A stretch of 22,144 nucleotides of DNA from Porticoccaceae bacterium (GCA_003491845.1 DNBN01000253.1:1-22144), one strand, 5' to 3'. Shown: positions 1-8,139, counted from the first letter of the stretch. Program-made: numbers and translations. Notes: a model not told the origin generated them from the sequence alone.

Positions 1-524
1 TCTGGGCTCAGATTGGCAGAAACTTGCGTCATTGACCCCAGCATCGATAGATCAGTCCCTGCTTTTGCATTACTTACTATTGATGAGAAGTTATCGGGCG
101 TTGAGGGTATATCTGACATCAGTAAGGATAAAAGATCCGCATCGATCCCCTGAGCTTTAGCATATTCTGCCAGACCCTCTTGAGACGGCTCAAGTCCACC
201 TAATATCAGAGCGGTACCTCCTTTTAAGGTCTTACTTTTCAAGCCATCCGTTGAAATAGCGCTGGCTGGAAGAGTGATATCTCCACTTAAGGCATTACTT
301 TTCAAACCATCAGGTGAAATAGCGCTAGCTGGAAGTGCTTGATCTTTGGGTGGCAGATCAATGCCACTTTTTGCCGCATCTAGCGCATCTATATTTTGAT
401 GGTAGATACCCGCAAACCCTCGCTCACGCGAGGAGTCATTGTCGTCTGCTTCCCTATTATCTAGGCTATTGGCCAAGTCAGGCGTCTTATTCTGGCTGAG
501 GATGGAGGTGATTTGTCCAACCAT
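1..524 (-). CDS. fliK: FliK-like flagellar hook-length control protein, N-terminal part (cut by window edge)
   Basis: An open frame runs without a stop from an ATG at 524 to the left edge (about 174 codons). AGGGAG lies about 10 nt before the ATG. The visible part is low-complexity, rich in Ser, Asp, Ala and Leu, with no membrane segment and no catalytic motif, as expected of the poorly conserved N-terminal region of FliK, which is exported as a molecular ruler and switches export specificity when the hook is complete. The conserved C-terminal FliK domain would lie outside the window, so the name rests on position: it directly follows fliEFGHIJ on the same strand, where fliK stands in Vibrio. 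It has its own sigma-54 promoter (567-582) and an internal 21-residue repeat (218-335). Another secreted or linker protein cannot be excluded. Confidence 0.72.
   Translation of the reverse strand, partial: MVGQITSILSQNKTPDLANSLDNREADDNDSSRERGFAGIYHQNIDALDAAKSGIDLPPKDQALPASAISPDGLKSNALSGDITLPASAISTDGLKSKTLKGGTALILGGLEPSQEGLAEYAKAQGIDADLLSLLMSDIPSTPDNFSSIVSNAKAGTDLSMLGSMTQVSANLSP
218..335 (-). repeat. Two 63-bp-period direct repeats inside fliK
   Basis: The stretch 218-272 is repeated at 281-335 with only a few substitutions, an offset of exactly 63 bp, or 21 codons. At protein level both copies read LPASAISxDGLKS followed by a diverged tail. The period keeps the reading frame, so the duplication lengthens the N-terminal region of FliK without breaking it. 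Confidence 0.85.
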
Positions 525-566
525 GCTATCTTTTCTCCCTGTGTCAATCATTATGCATATTTAACC

Positions 567-582
567 AGCAATAAACGTGCCA
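567..582 (-). promoter_or_regulatory. Sigma-54 promoter of fliK
   Basis: Read on the minus strand this is TGGCAC-GTTTA-TTGCT, a complete match to the RpoN -24/-12 consensus (TGGCAC-N5-TTGCW) with the required 10 nt between GG and GC. Transcription would start near 555, about 30 nt before the fliK ATG. It lies in the 81-bp gap between fliJ and fliK and would allow fliK and the genes beyond the window to be transcribed as a separate unit. Confidence 0.85.
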
Positions 583-593
583 GTAATTACTGG
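580..593. promoter_or_regulatory. 14-bp perfect palindrome overlapping the fliK -24 element
   Basis: CCAGTAATTACTGG is a perfect palindrome whose left end overlaps the TGGCAC of the sigma-54 promoter by three bases. It has no T-run and so is not a convincing terminator for fliJ. It could be an operator for a dimeric protein that would compete with RpoN holoenzyme. No binding protein can be named from the sequence. Confidence 0.4.
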
Positions 594-605
594 GGGCGTA
601 CATCT

Positions 606-1049
606 TTATTTCATATTGAACTGCATCATCCCTTGAGCATCACTCTCCCTAGCCTCAAGTGTAAGTAGTGCACTCATTTGATTGTCTTTGTTTCGTTTAG
701 CTAAATAGTCTGCTTTAAGGCACTCTTGCTCTGTAATTAGCAACGCTTTACGTGCCTCTGTAACCTCTGCCTCAATTCCTGCTAGTTCAGTGCTAGTACG
801 ATTTTGAATATCCATTAACTGAAAAATAAAATTTCTATGGTTTTCCGCCTGAGCCGAGTTATGTGAGCCCTCTTGCATAGCCCGCATCCGCTCTTGATAT
901 TCCTTTAATAGAGTATCTACTTTGCTCTGACGACTGATAGTTTGAAGCTTAATTTTCTTTACTTTGTCCAAAGCATACTGTTTGCTTTGACGCGCAGTAT
1001 TGGCTTTTAACACTAGAATATCCCAAACGGGTGTCACTCTACTTTCCAT
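606..1049 (-). CDS. fliJ: Flagellar export protein FliJ
   Basis: FliJ is the small coiled-coil stalk and chaperone-escort protein of the flagellar type III export apparatus; it binds the FliI ATPase ring and FlhA. The 147-residue product is almost wholly charged and helical, without Cys, signal peptide or membrane segment, matching the usual FliJ length. Sequence identity in this family is low, so the call depends strongly on position directly after fliI. Two ATGs occur in frame: 1055, which overlaps the fliI stop (TAATG), and 1049. GGAG lies only 2 nt before the first but 8 nt before the second, so 1049 is preferred; the longer form would add Met-Lys. Confidence 0.85.
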   Translation of the reverse strand: MESRVTPVWDILVLKANTARQSKQYALDKVKKIKLQTISRQSKVDTLLKEYQERMRAMQEGSHNSAQAENHRNFIFQLMDIQNRTSTELAGIEAEVTEARKALLITEQECLKADYLAKRNKDNQMSALLTLEARESDAQGMMQFNMK

Positions 1050-1054
1050 TTTCA

Positions 1055-2377
1055 TTACTCCATTAACTGTTGTAGTAATTGCTGGCTCTGTCGCATAGTA
1101 ACCGCGACATCACTGCTTTGTTGCAGTAACGCCTCTATTTGAGGTCTCAGATTAATCGCTGAGTCCAACTCACTGTTTGATCCAGGCTCATAGGCGCCTA
1201 CCTGAATTAAATCTTTGTTCTGTTGATAGAGCGTCCATAATCTTCGCAACCGATTCGCGATAGTTTGCTGTTCGGGGGTCAATAAATTACTCATCAATCT
1301 TGATATAGATCCAGCAAGATCTATCGCGGGGTAATGCGCTGCATCAGCAAGCTGCCGAGACAACATTACTTGACCATCTAAGGACGCACGGGCCATATCA
1401 ATAACCGGGTCTGAGCGATCATCACCCTCGGCTAAAACAGTATAAATTGCCGTGATAGAGCCAAGGCCATTACGTCCAACACCTGCTCTTTCAATCAATT
1501 TAGGCAGAAGTGCAAAGACTGAAGGCGGATACCCCTTAGCAGTTGGAGGCTCACCAATTGCAAGCCCAATTTCGCGTTGGGCGTGAGCTACCCTTGTCAA
1601 GCTATCACAGAGCATCAGGACGTTCTTACCCTGATCACGAAAATACTCTGCAATTAAATGCGTAAGATTTGCCGCCTTTAAGCGCACAACCGGCGACTCG
1701 TTCGCAGGTGATGCAACAACAATCGCCTTTTTCAGACCGTTAGGCCCCAACGTTTGGTGAATGAACTCTTGTACTTCACGTCCACGCTCACCAATGAGAC
1801 CAATAACTACCACATCTGCTTCTGTGTTGCGTGTCAACATACCTAACAGGACACTTTTACCAACGCCTGAACCAGCCATTAAACCAATACGCTGTCCTTG
1901 TCCGAGAGTTAAGCAGGTGTCGATGGCCTTAATGCCCGTATCTAAAACCTTTTCAATTGGTCCCCGCTCCATAGGGTTGATTGGCTCTCCCTCTAGGGAA
2001 AGATGGGCATCATATTGGATAGGCCCTTGGCCATCGATAGGACGACCCAAACCATCTACTACTCTGCCTAGCATATTTCGACCTATAGGCATTTTGGAGT
2101 TTTTAGAACGCACCCATATTTTAGCACCAGGCCCAATACCGCTAGGATCAGTGAAAGGCATCAGATATAAAAGGTCTGCCTGAAAGCCCACAACTTCTGC
2201 GTCAATAAAGGTTCCAGAATCTGAATTTTCTACCTGACAGTAGGCTCCCAATGGCGCAGCTATGCCCTTAGCTTCTAAGGTTAGTCCCACCACACGAACA
2301 ATTTGGCCGCTACTCACCACCGGGGCAACCGAGAGCTGTGGTACCAAGGATGCAACATGATCTGCAAAGTTAATCAT
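1055..2377 (-). CDS. fliI: Flagellum-specific ATPase FliI
   Basis: FliI is the hexameric ATPase that drives delivery of rod, hook and filament subunits to the flagellar export gate. The product (440 residues from ATG 2377) closely matches the F1-beta-like family: P-loop AGSGVGKS near residues 168-175, catalytic-Glu segment GERGREV about 22 residues later, Walker B region VLMLCDSLTRVA, and the signature PSVFALLPKLIERAG. Length is near the family norm (E. coli 457). A GTG at 2389 would add four residues and overlap fliH by 20 nt; the ATG at 2377 gives an 8-nt overlap and fits the family N-terminus better. The overlaps with fliH and fliJ indicate translational coupling of the soluble export complex FliH-FliI-FliJ. 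Confidence 0.97.
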   Translation of the reverse strand: MINFADHVASLVPQLSVAPVVSSGQIVRVVGLTLEAKGIAAPLGAYCQVENSDSGTFIDAEVVGFQADLLYLMPFTDPSGIGPGAKIWVRSKNSKMPIGRNMLGRVVDGLGRPIDGQGPIQYDAHLSLEGEPINPMERGPIEKVLDTGIKAIDTCLTLGQGQRIGLMAGSGVGKSVLLGMLTRNTEADVVVIGLIGERGREVQEFIHQTLGPNGLKKAIVVASPANESPVVRLKAANLTHLIAEYFRDQGKNVLMLCDSLTRVAHAQREIGLAIGEPPTAKGYPPSVFALLPKLIERAGVGRNGLGSITAIYTVLAEGDDRSDPVIDMARASLDGQVMLSRQLADAAHYPAIDLAGSISRLMSNLLTPEQQTIANRLRRLWTLYQQNKDLIQVGAYEPGSNSELDSAINLRPQIEALLQQSSDVAVTMRQSQQLLQQLME

Positions 2378-3362
2378 TAGCAGGCTCACTATCCATAAAA
2401 ATGTCGTCTTCTTGATTTGGCCCTAGCGTTGAGTCTCCAGCGCTTTGATCAATAATATTTGCCTTGTCAATTTGTTTAGCCAATGCCTTATCAACAGCAT
2501 CTTTGAGCCCCTCCCCCTCTGGCAAAGATTGTTCATATTGCCCTTCGATTTCATCTGACACTGGGACCTGACTAGTCAATTCACCGGATGCAACTGACGG
2601 ACTAATCGGTATGTCAGTCATCATAGAATCGAATAGTTCGGCCAACCTGTTTTCCATCAGGTCTTCGATTGATGCATTGTCAAAGGTTAATTTGATACTC
2701 CCTCTTTGTAGTAAAGGGTCCTCACGTAGCACTAATTGTGGTTGGTTTTCAACCAGATGTTGCTCAATCAAACGCATATCCATTGGGTTGAGACTTAGCA
2801 CAGTCGGCATGTTGCCCTGAACCTCGATATCTTTCAGCGCCTCAGTGACAAGCCTTTCAATAACCACCGATGAACTACTCAACTCTCCACGCACTAACTG
2901 CTGGGCCATGCTAAGCGATAATTGCTTTAGCGGTGCAAAAAATGCGGCAGGGTCTCTGTGTGCTGCCTCAACACTGTTGGTAAGCTGCACAAATAGGTTT
3001 TTGGCGTCAGTAAATTTTTGTTCAGCTTCTGCATAACCTTTGTTATATCCTTCCTGAAATGATTTCGTCTCGGCATCTCTCACCACCTCTATGCCGAACA
3101 TTTCTGGTTCCGGTTCACTTTCAATTGGCGCGTCCTTCACCTGGTCTTTTTGATCACTTTTTAATGCGCCACTTGCGTCCAAAAATCCTTCTGTTGGCTC
3201 TTCTACAGCAACTATTTCTGTTGGCGCCCAGAGCTTAAAACCATCCTGCTGGATTGCGTCATTAGGCGTGCCCCAAGAAACACTTGAGAAAGACTGTTTT
3301 TGTTTATCTGCAAGTAAAAAGTCATTTAATTGCCAGTTGGATTTGTTCGCATTATTAGACAA
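2370..3362 (-). CDS. fliH: Flagellar assembly protein FliH (TTG start)
   Basis: FliH is the stator-like regulator of FliI, binding the ATPase and anchoring it to the C-ring. The product has a Trp-containing N-terminal segment (FKLWAPTE), a central coiled-coil part (SFQEGYNKGYAEAEQKF) and a conserved C-terminal domain ending near residue 255, followed by an extra acidic tail. The open frame reaches back to 3491 inside fliG, but that upstream part overlaps FliG coding and is not FliH-like. The TTG at 3362 is preceded by AAGGGAG with 6-nt spacing, giving 330 residues, and overlaps the fliG stop by 8 nt. At about 330 residues it is longer than E. coli FliH (235), mainly because of the acidic linker and C-terminal tail. 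Confidence 0.9.
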   Translation of the reverse strand: MSNNANKSNWQLNDFLLADKQKQSFSSVSWGTPNDAIQQDGFKLWAPTEIVAVEEPTEGFLDASGALKSDQKDQVKDAPIESEPEPEMFGIEVVRDAETKSFQEGYNKGYAEAEQKFTDAKNLFVQLTNSVEAAHRDPAAFFAPLKQLSLSMAQQLVRGELSSSSVVIERLVTEALKDIEVQGNMPTVLSLNPMDMRLIEQHLVENQPQLVLREDPLLQRGSIKLTFDNASIEDLMENRLAELFDSMMTDIPISPSVASGELTSQVPVSDEIEGQYEQSLPEGEGLKDAVDKALAKQIDKANIIDQSAGDSTLGPNQEDDIFMDSEPAND

Positions 3363-4413
3363 AGTCGTCTCCCTTACCAACCAACACGATTTCGCCATCG
3401 TCTGACAATTTCTTAGCAATTCGAATGATATTTCGCTGCGCAGCTTCAACCTCAGCAATTCGAATAGGGCCTTTATCTTCCATGTCATCAAGGAATAATA
3501 AACGCGCTCGCTCTGACATATTATTCAAAAAATTATCTTTAGTAACATCATCGGCACCTCTAATTGCTGCCATAAGAACATCTGAACCGACAGTTGAAAG
3601 AAGTTTTTGTATACCTTTGCTATCAACCGTTGCCAGATTATCGAAGGTAAACATTTTGTCTTGTATCTTCGTGGCAAGAGCTTCATTGCTCGCAGTCATG
3701 CTATCCATTACTTCGTTGCTTAAATCAGAGTTCACAAAGTTCATTATGGTAGCGGCAGTTTCAATACCTCCTAGAGAAGAGGATTTCGCCGACGTATTGG
3801 TAAACTGTCGAGTCATAATACCCTCAAGTTCCGCCATTGCTGCGGGCTGAACTGAATCCAAGGTTGCTACACGCCTAACGATTTCAGCACATTTGTCTTC
3901 AGGCAGTAAGCCAAGAACCTGTGCCGCCATATCGCCTTCAAGTACCGATAAAATGATTGCCGAAATTTGTGGGTGTTCTGATTCAATGATCTCTGCAATA
4001 GAACGAGCATCCATCCACTGTAGAATTTCTAAACCTTTACTGGTGCTGGCCGGCATAATTTTGCCCAAAACCGTTGCTGCCTTGTCATCACCTAAAGCTC
4101 TTTTAAGAACATTCTTGACATAATCTGCTGTTCCCAAGCCCAGGTTAGTTTGTTTCTTAATTGTAATAATAAATTCATCAAGAACCTTATTTACCAAATC
4201 TTGTGACAAATCTGATACATCGACCATCGCAGCGCCAACAGCGCTTACCTCTTTGGGGTTCAGAAATTGTACAATCTCAGCGGCTTGCTGCTCACCCAAC
4301 AAAAGCATTAATACTGCAGCTCTTTGACTACCAGACATCATTAAATAGTCTTTTTGAATTAGCTCATCCATAGGATCAAGCTGCACGGCTTCTTGTTGTT
4401 TTTTCTTAGCCAT
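3355..4413 (-). CDS. fliG: Flagellar motor switch protein FliG
   Basis: FliG is the C-ring protein that sits on the FliF MS-ring and contacts the stator A subunit to produce torque. All three regions are present: an N-terminal FliF-binding domain (AAVLMLLLGEQQAAEI), the middle-domain EHPQ motif (ESEHPQISAIILSVL), and the C-terminal torque helix with the conserved charged residues in SERARLLFLDDMEDKGPIR. The 352-residue length is normal for the Vibrio/Pseudomonas type. AAGGAG lies 8 nt before the ATG. It follows fliF by 20 nt and overlaps fliH, consistent with one transcript. The charged torque residues fit interaction with the PomA-like protein encoded at 12744-13511. Confidence 0.98.
   Translation of the reverse strand: MAKKKQQEAVQLDPMDELIQKDYLMMSGSQRAAVLMLLLGEQQAAEIVQFLNPKEVSAVGAAMVDVSDLSQDLVNKVLDEFIITIKKQTNLGLGTADYVKNVLKRALGDDKAATVLGKIMPASTSKGLEILQWMDARSIAEIIESEHPQISAIILSVLEGDMAAQVLGLLPEDKCAEIVRRVATLDSVQPAAMAELEGIMTRQFTNTSAKSSSLGGIETAATIMNFVNSDLSNEVMDSMTASNEALATKIQDKMFTFDNLATVDSKGIQKLLSTVGSDVLMAAIRGADDVTKDNFLNNMSERARLLFLDDMEDKGPIRIAEVEAAQRNIIRIAKKLSDDGEIVLVGKGDDFV
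3369..3375 (-). promoter_or_regulatory. Ribosome binding site that decides the TTG start of fliH
   Basis: AAGGGAG is embedded in the last codons of fliG and lies 6 nt before TTG 3362. No ATG or GTG is comparably placed, and this is the strongest Shine-Dalgarno match in the neighbourhood. Confidence 0.75.
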
Positions 4414-4433
4414 TTTATTACTCCTTGTGTCGC

Positions 4434-6200
4434 TTAAGCGTCTCGAATCATTTTCTTAAGAACGTTTGCTACTCGGCCAGAATCTTCTGAAACCAACATA
4501 CGAACAAGCGCTACCTTACTGTCATAAGTGTTTGCTGTATCTAACATATCTTCGGTGATGCCACCAGTGCCAGTATCCAACGTCAACGGAGTACCACCAC
4601 CAATCTTTGAATCATTAACCTTACCACCGCTGTCTGCTCCAGTATGTACCGCTGGAAAAGCTAAACTTGGTGCAGGATTAGGTTTCATAGACGACGTATA
4701 AGAAGTCACTACTGGCTTTATTACAAAAAGCACAATGACAATAAACGCTACAGCAAAACTAATATTTTTGATCAATCCAGTCACAAAGGTGTTTTCAAAC
4801 CAAGGATCACTATATTCTGCTATGGCTTCGGGCTGTTCAAATTTAGCAGAAACAATGGTGACTACGTCACCACGCTCTTGATCATAACCAACAACGCTTT
4901 TCACCAAATCAGTAAAGCGCATAAGTTCAGCCTCGGAGTAAGCACCTGGCACTTCGGTCTGAACACCGTCTTCGTCTTCAATCATCTTCGCTGCCGGCGG
5001 ATTCACCACTACAGCAACAGAAATTCGTTCTACTGTGCCACCTTGACGTTTTACATGGCGCACCGCGCGATCCATCTCATAGTTTCGTGTCGACTTACTG
5101 CTCAGTGTTCCACTATCCAGCCCTTGACCACTTTGGTCACCAGAAGATACTCCGGGAATACCCATAGCGCCGCCTGATGCGTTTTGCTCCACACTTAACA
5201 CTTCAGAGCGAGCGCGAGGACCATTATCATTACCATCATATTCTTCAAAAGTAGATTCAATCTCAGTGAAATCTATTAGCACATCAACTTCTGAGCGAAC
5301 ATTTCCAGTGCCAACTACAGGAGTTAGAAATGCCTCGATACGACCTCGATAGGTATCTTCCATTCTCTCTTTATGCGACGACTGTTCTGCATTCATTTGC
5401 ATCGAAGAGAATCGATTATCATTGGTCAATAATTGTCCTCGCTGATCCACAACCGAGACATCTTCTGTCGCTAGGTAGGGAACACTAGACGCCACTAAAT
5501 GAACAATGGCCTGAACCTGAGAGTCAGAAACTGATCTTCCAGGATAGGGGGCAACAACAACAGACGCTTTAGCAGGCACTCGATTTCGCACAAAAACACT
5601 CTGTTTTGGTGAAGCTAGGTGTACTCTGGCTGACTCTATCGTTGAAATTTTAGATACACTAAGGGCTAACTCTCTCTCAACAGCTGACACATAGCGGACT
5701 TGCTCCATAAACTGACTTGTAGTCATAGCATTGTCTTGGCCAAGTGCCTCTATGCCACCAAGAGCAGCACTCTTGGGTAGTCCGAGAGATGATAGGTATA
5801 ATCTTGCTTCATGATAACGTCCAGCCGGTACCTTTAACTCGCCAGTTTGAACATCAATTTTAGCGCTGTATTCAGCCGAGGATAAGGCCTCAAAAGCTGC
5901 TTGACGATCTGACTCTGATAGACCAGGAAAAACTGTTCTATAGGGGGGTACTTGACTCCAAGAGTAAATCAAAAGAAACACAACAATTGTCAGCAAGGCG
6001 ATAATCGCTGGCATGGCCTTTCTAATAGCCGGTTGTGAAAAAACATCAAAAACACCCCCACTGGTGTTCTGGGTACTAGTGTTTGACGTTAAAATCTGTC
6101 CCTGCTGTGGCGATGGTACACCTTGATTTGGCGTAACCTGTGCGGGCGCTGAAGTCGTATTCGCAGAAAGATTTTGGGGTGCTGCAATTGCGTTGTCCAT
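4434..6200 (-). CDS. fliF: Flagellar MS-ring protein FliF
   Basis: FliF forms the MS ring in the cytoplasmic membrane, the first structure of the basal body. The 588-residue product has a Gln/Ser/Thr-rich cytoplasmic N-terminus, a first membrane segment at about 63-82 (AMPAIIALLTIVVFLLIYSW), the periplasmic ring-building modules with RVHLASPKQSVFVR, a second membrane segment at about 479-497, and a cytoplasmic C-terminal tail ending in a helix (VRMLVSEDSGRVANVLKKMI) of the type that binds the FliG N-terminal domain. Length is typical (E. coli 552; polar-flagellum types somewhat longer). It starts 29 nt after fliE with a weak AGAG site. Confidence 0.97.
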   Translation of the reverse strand: MDNAIAAPQNLSANTTSAPAQVTPNQGVPSPQQGQILTSNTSTQNTSGGVFDVFSQPAIRKAMPAIIALLTIVVFLLIYSWSQVPPYRTVFPGLSESDRQAAFEALSSAEYSAKIDVQTGELKVPAGRYHEARLYLSSLGLPKSAALGGIEALGQDNAMTTSQFMEQVRYVSAVERELALSVSKISTIESARVHLASPKQSVFVRNRVPAKASVVVAPYPGRSVSDSQVQAIVHLVASSVPYLATEDVSVVDQRGQLLTNDNRFSSMQMNAEQSSHKERMEDTYRGRIEAFLTPVVGTGNVRSEVDVLIDFTEIESTFEEYDGNDNGPRARSEVLSVEQNASGGAMGIPGVSSGDQSGQGLDSGTLSSKSTRNYEMDRAVRHVKRQGGTVERISVAVVVNPPAAKMIEDEDGVQTEVPGAYSEAELMRFTDLVKSVVGYDQERGDVVTIVSAKFEQPEAIAEYSDPWFENTFVTGLIKNISFAVAFIVIVLFVIKPVVTSYTSSMKPNPAPSLAFPAVHTGADSGGKVNDSKIGGGTPLTLDTGTGGITEDMLDTANTYDSKVALVRMLVSEDSGRVANVLKKMIRDA

Positions 6201-6229
6201 AATTAATTTCTCTTATATATCTTCAGTGC

Positions 6230-6577
6230 TTACACTGGCATGTTCATGATTTCTTCATAGGCTTTAAGAACTTTATTGCGTATCTGCAATGTTGCTTCAA
6301 AGGCTAAAGATGATTTTTGCATACCAATAACAACGTCTGTTAATGGAACATTATCGCCTTGCTCATAGGCGGTACGCAGATCTTTCGATGTCTGCTGCGC
6401 AGCATTTACTTCTTCAAGAGCAGTTTTAATAGTATTACCAAAACCAGATGCCTCACGCCCTTCAGATACTCCAGCTACATCAGGTGATATATTGATACCC
6501 TGAGAAGCCTCAGACTGATAACTTCTTATTTGACTGAGCATAGATTGGATATTTTGCGCATTTGTTGGGTTAATCAT
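6230..6577 (-). CDS. fliE: Flagellar hook-basal body protein FliE
   Basis: FliE is the small export substrate that joins the MS ring to the rod. The 115-residue product has the family pattern: a variable N-terminus, then FGNTIKTALEEVNAAQQTS, the acidic/Pro segment GDNVPLTDVVIGMQKSSLAF, and the C-terminal rod-type helix TLQIRNKVLKAYEEIMNMPV. Length is normal. AGAGGA precedes the ATG by about 8 nt. It begins only 17 nt after the stop of the FlrC-like gene, so no separate promoter is expected and the regulator gene is probably co-transcribed with the basal-body genes. Confidence 0.97.
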   Translation of the reverse strand: MINPTNAQNIQSMLSQIRSYQSEASQGINISPDVAGVSEGREASGFGNTIKTALEEVNAAQQTSKDLRTAYEQGDNVPLTDVVIGMQKSSLAFEATLQIRNKVLKAYEEIMNMPV

Positions 6578-6594
6578 TATATAGTCCTCTAACC

Positions 6595-8028
6595 TTATCG
6601 AGCGTAGGCGCGCATAACATCAACGCCTTCTTCTCTAAATCGCTGTAATTTATGCCTAAGTGTTCTAGCACTAATGCCTAATGTTTCCGCCGCCTCATCT
6701 CGACTTGTTGAAGATCTGAGAACATCCATAATTCGTTTATGCTCACTACTTTTGATCGCTTGTGAGAGGGACTCAATTTTTTCAACAGAAGCGTGCTGTT
6801 GATTAACATCAATTTCGCTCTGCGAGGTGCCAAAATGATTTTGTGGTCTATCAGAAACGCCACGCTTGAAATCTCCTATGTCATCAAAAATAAGATGCTG
6901 TGGCTGAATGACACCTTGCTGAGCAAGAATGTTGGCTCGTGTAATGACATTTTGTAATTCTCTAACATTACCCGGCCAAGAATATGAAACAAGTAATTGT
7001 GCAGCTTCATCTGAAATTCTAGAACCCTGCCCTGCGGACTGTGAGTCTCCCGCTATTTGATCGGCCAGGGGCATGATATCCATGGGCCGCTGGCACAACG
7101 CTGGTAAGGTAAGTTTGAAGGCGCTCAAACGAAAATAGAGATCTTCGCGAAATGTTCTTTGAGCAATTGATTCTTTAAGATCTCTGTTAGTGGCGGCTAC
7201 CACTTTAATATTAAGATTGATTTCCTGTTGGCCACCCAAGCGAGTAATACGGCGCTCTTGCAAAACCCGAAGTAATTTTGCCTGAAGGTGAAAAGACATT
7301 TCACCAATTTCATCTAAAAAGATAGTGCCTTCTTGCGCCTGTTCGAACAATCCAGGTTGGCATTTTGAAGCCCCAGTAAATGATCCTCTTTCATGACCAA
7401 ATAACATGTCTTCAATAAGGTTTTCTGGCATCGCAGCGCAGTTAAAGGCAATAAAAGGACCCGCATGACGTGGAGAAGAATCGTGTAATATGCGAGCCAA
7501 AACTTCCTTTCCAGCCCCAGTGGGGCCAGCAAGTAAAACACTAACTTCTGCCTGAGCAACCCTTTCGGTAAGCGCCAGAAGATTTCGACTAATGGGGTCA
7601 ACAAAGACAAAGCCTTTGGCTGACTGAGCTGACTGAGCACAGATGTCAGCTTTTGATAGTATATCTGCCCATTCCATAGCATCGGTAATATGAGCTGGCA
7701 CAACAGTTTTAGCGCCAAGTTGCATTGCTTCAATGCCTAATGAAAATTGATCAATCGGTACTCTTACAATAATCGGTAAGGTATGTGCTGATGACTTTAA
7801 ACGGTCTGTTATCTCGGCCACTTTCGACAAATCATGTAATGCACTTATTACTAAGACATCTGAAGTGTCGAACATTGCGTCAGAGCAATCTGGTGAACTG
7901 GCATCACAAACAACAATTTGGTTATTAGCAAATGCTTTGACCTGATCTTCTGTCATTGGTTGAGTTGCGTCCATCCACAACATAGTTATTGATGCTTTGC
8001 TTGCCACGTAAAAAATCCTCTTTGTCAT
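6595..8028 (-). CDS. flrC: FlrC/FleR-like sigma-54 activator with a degenerate receiver domain
   Basis: A 477-residue enhancer-binding protein placed directly before fliE, as FlrC/FleR is. Order: receiver-like domain (about 1-130), AAA+ domain (about 140-370) with Walker A GPTGAGKE (168-175), GSFTGA loop (215-220) and Walker B FLDEIGE (237-243), then a Fis-type HTH at the C-terminus (TSRDEAAETLGISARTLRHK). The receiver-like part aligns in its second half with FleR (IEAMQLGAKTVVP against the conserved segment before the switch Lys), but the acidic pocket, phospho-Asp (Ser62 instead), switch Thr and Lys are all absent. It is therefore probably not controlled by phosphorylation. The sigma-54 loop reads GSFTGA rather than the canonical GAFTGA. 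A strong sigma-54 promoter lies just upstream (8056-8071). Confidence 0.9.
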   Translation of the reverse strand: MTKRIFYVASKASITMLWMDATQPMTEDQVKAFANNQIVVCDASSPDCSDAMFDTSDVLVISALHDLSKVAEITDRLKSSAHTLPIIVRVPIDQFSLGIEAMQLGAKTVVPAHITDAMEWADILSKADICAQSAQSAKGFVFVDPISRNLLALTERVAQAEVSVLLAGPTGAGKEVLARILHDSSPRHAGPFIAFNCAAMPENLIEDMLFGHERGSFTGASKCQPGLFEQAQEGTIFLDEIGEMSFHLQAKLLRVLQERRITRLGGQQEINLNIKVVAATNRDLKESIAQRTFREDLYFRLSAFKLTLPALCQRPMDIMPLADQIAGDSQSAGQGSRISDEAAQLLVSYSWPGNVRELQNVITRANILAQQGVIQPQHLIFDDIGDFKRGVSDRPQNHFGTSQSEIDVNQQHASVEKIESLSQAIKSSEHKRIMDVLRSSTSRDEAAETLGISARTLRHKLQRFREEGVDVMRAYAR

Positions 8029-8055
8029 TGCCGCTTTTGTGTATGAAGAGGATAA

Positions 8056-8071
8056 TGCAAGTAGTATGCCA
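8056..8071 (-). promoter_or_regulatory. Sigma-54 promoter of the flrC-fliE operon
   Basis: On the minus strand this reads TGGCAT-ACTAC-TTGCA, matching the RpoN consensus (TGGCAY-N5-TTGCW) with 10 nt between GG and GC. Transcription would begin near 8045, about 17 nt before the flrC-like ATG at 8028. It would make flrC and the following fli genes dependent on an upstream activator, most simply the FlrA-like protein encoded next door. Confidence 0.85.
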
Positions 8072-8110
8072 ATATTAAAATAGTATATTTATCAATACGT
8101 TAAGGAAATT

Positions 8111-8139
8111 GTGGCAATCAAGTGTCGGATTTTTGCCAC
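8111..8139. promoter_or_regulatory. Inverted repeat upstream of the flrC promoter, candidate activator site
   Basis: GTGGCAA (8111-8117) and TTGCCAC (8133-8139) are perfect 7-bp inverted arms separated by 15 nt. The centre lies about 80 nt upstream of the predicted start of transcription, where enhancer sites of sigma-54 activators are often found. There is no adjacent T-run on either strand, so it does not look like a terminator of the FlrA-like gene. Confidence 0.45.

Noticed and set aside
13..29. TTGGCAGAAACTTGC as a sigma-54 promoter on the plus strand
   Set aside because: GG and GC are separated by 9 rather than 10 nt, and it lies antisense inside fliK with no gene downstream on that strand.
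1761..2183. 140-codon open frame on the plus strand inside fliI
   Set aside because: It is fully antisense to a highly conserved ATPase gene, has no ribosome site, and its Pro/Arg/Ser-rich composition is what the reverse frame of fliI gives.
3425..3850. 141-codon plus-strand frame inside fliG
   Set aside because: Antisense shadow of fliG, without a start signal or recognisable protein features.
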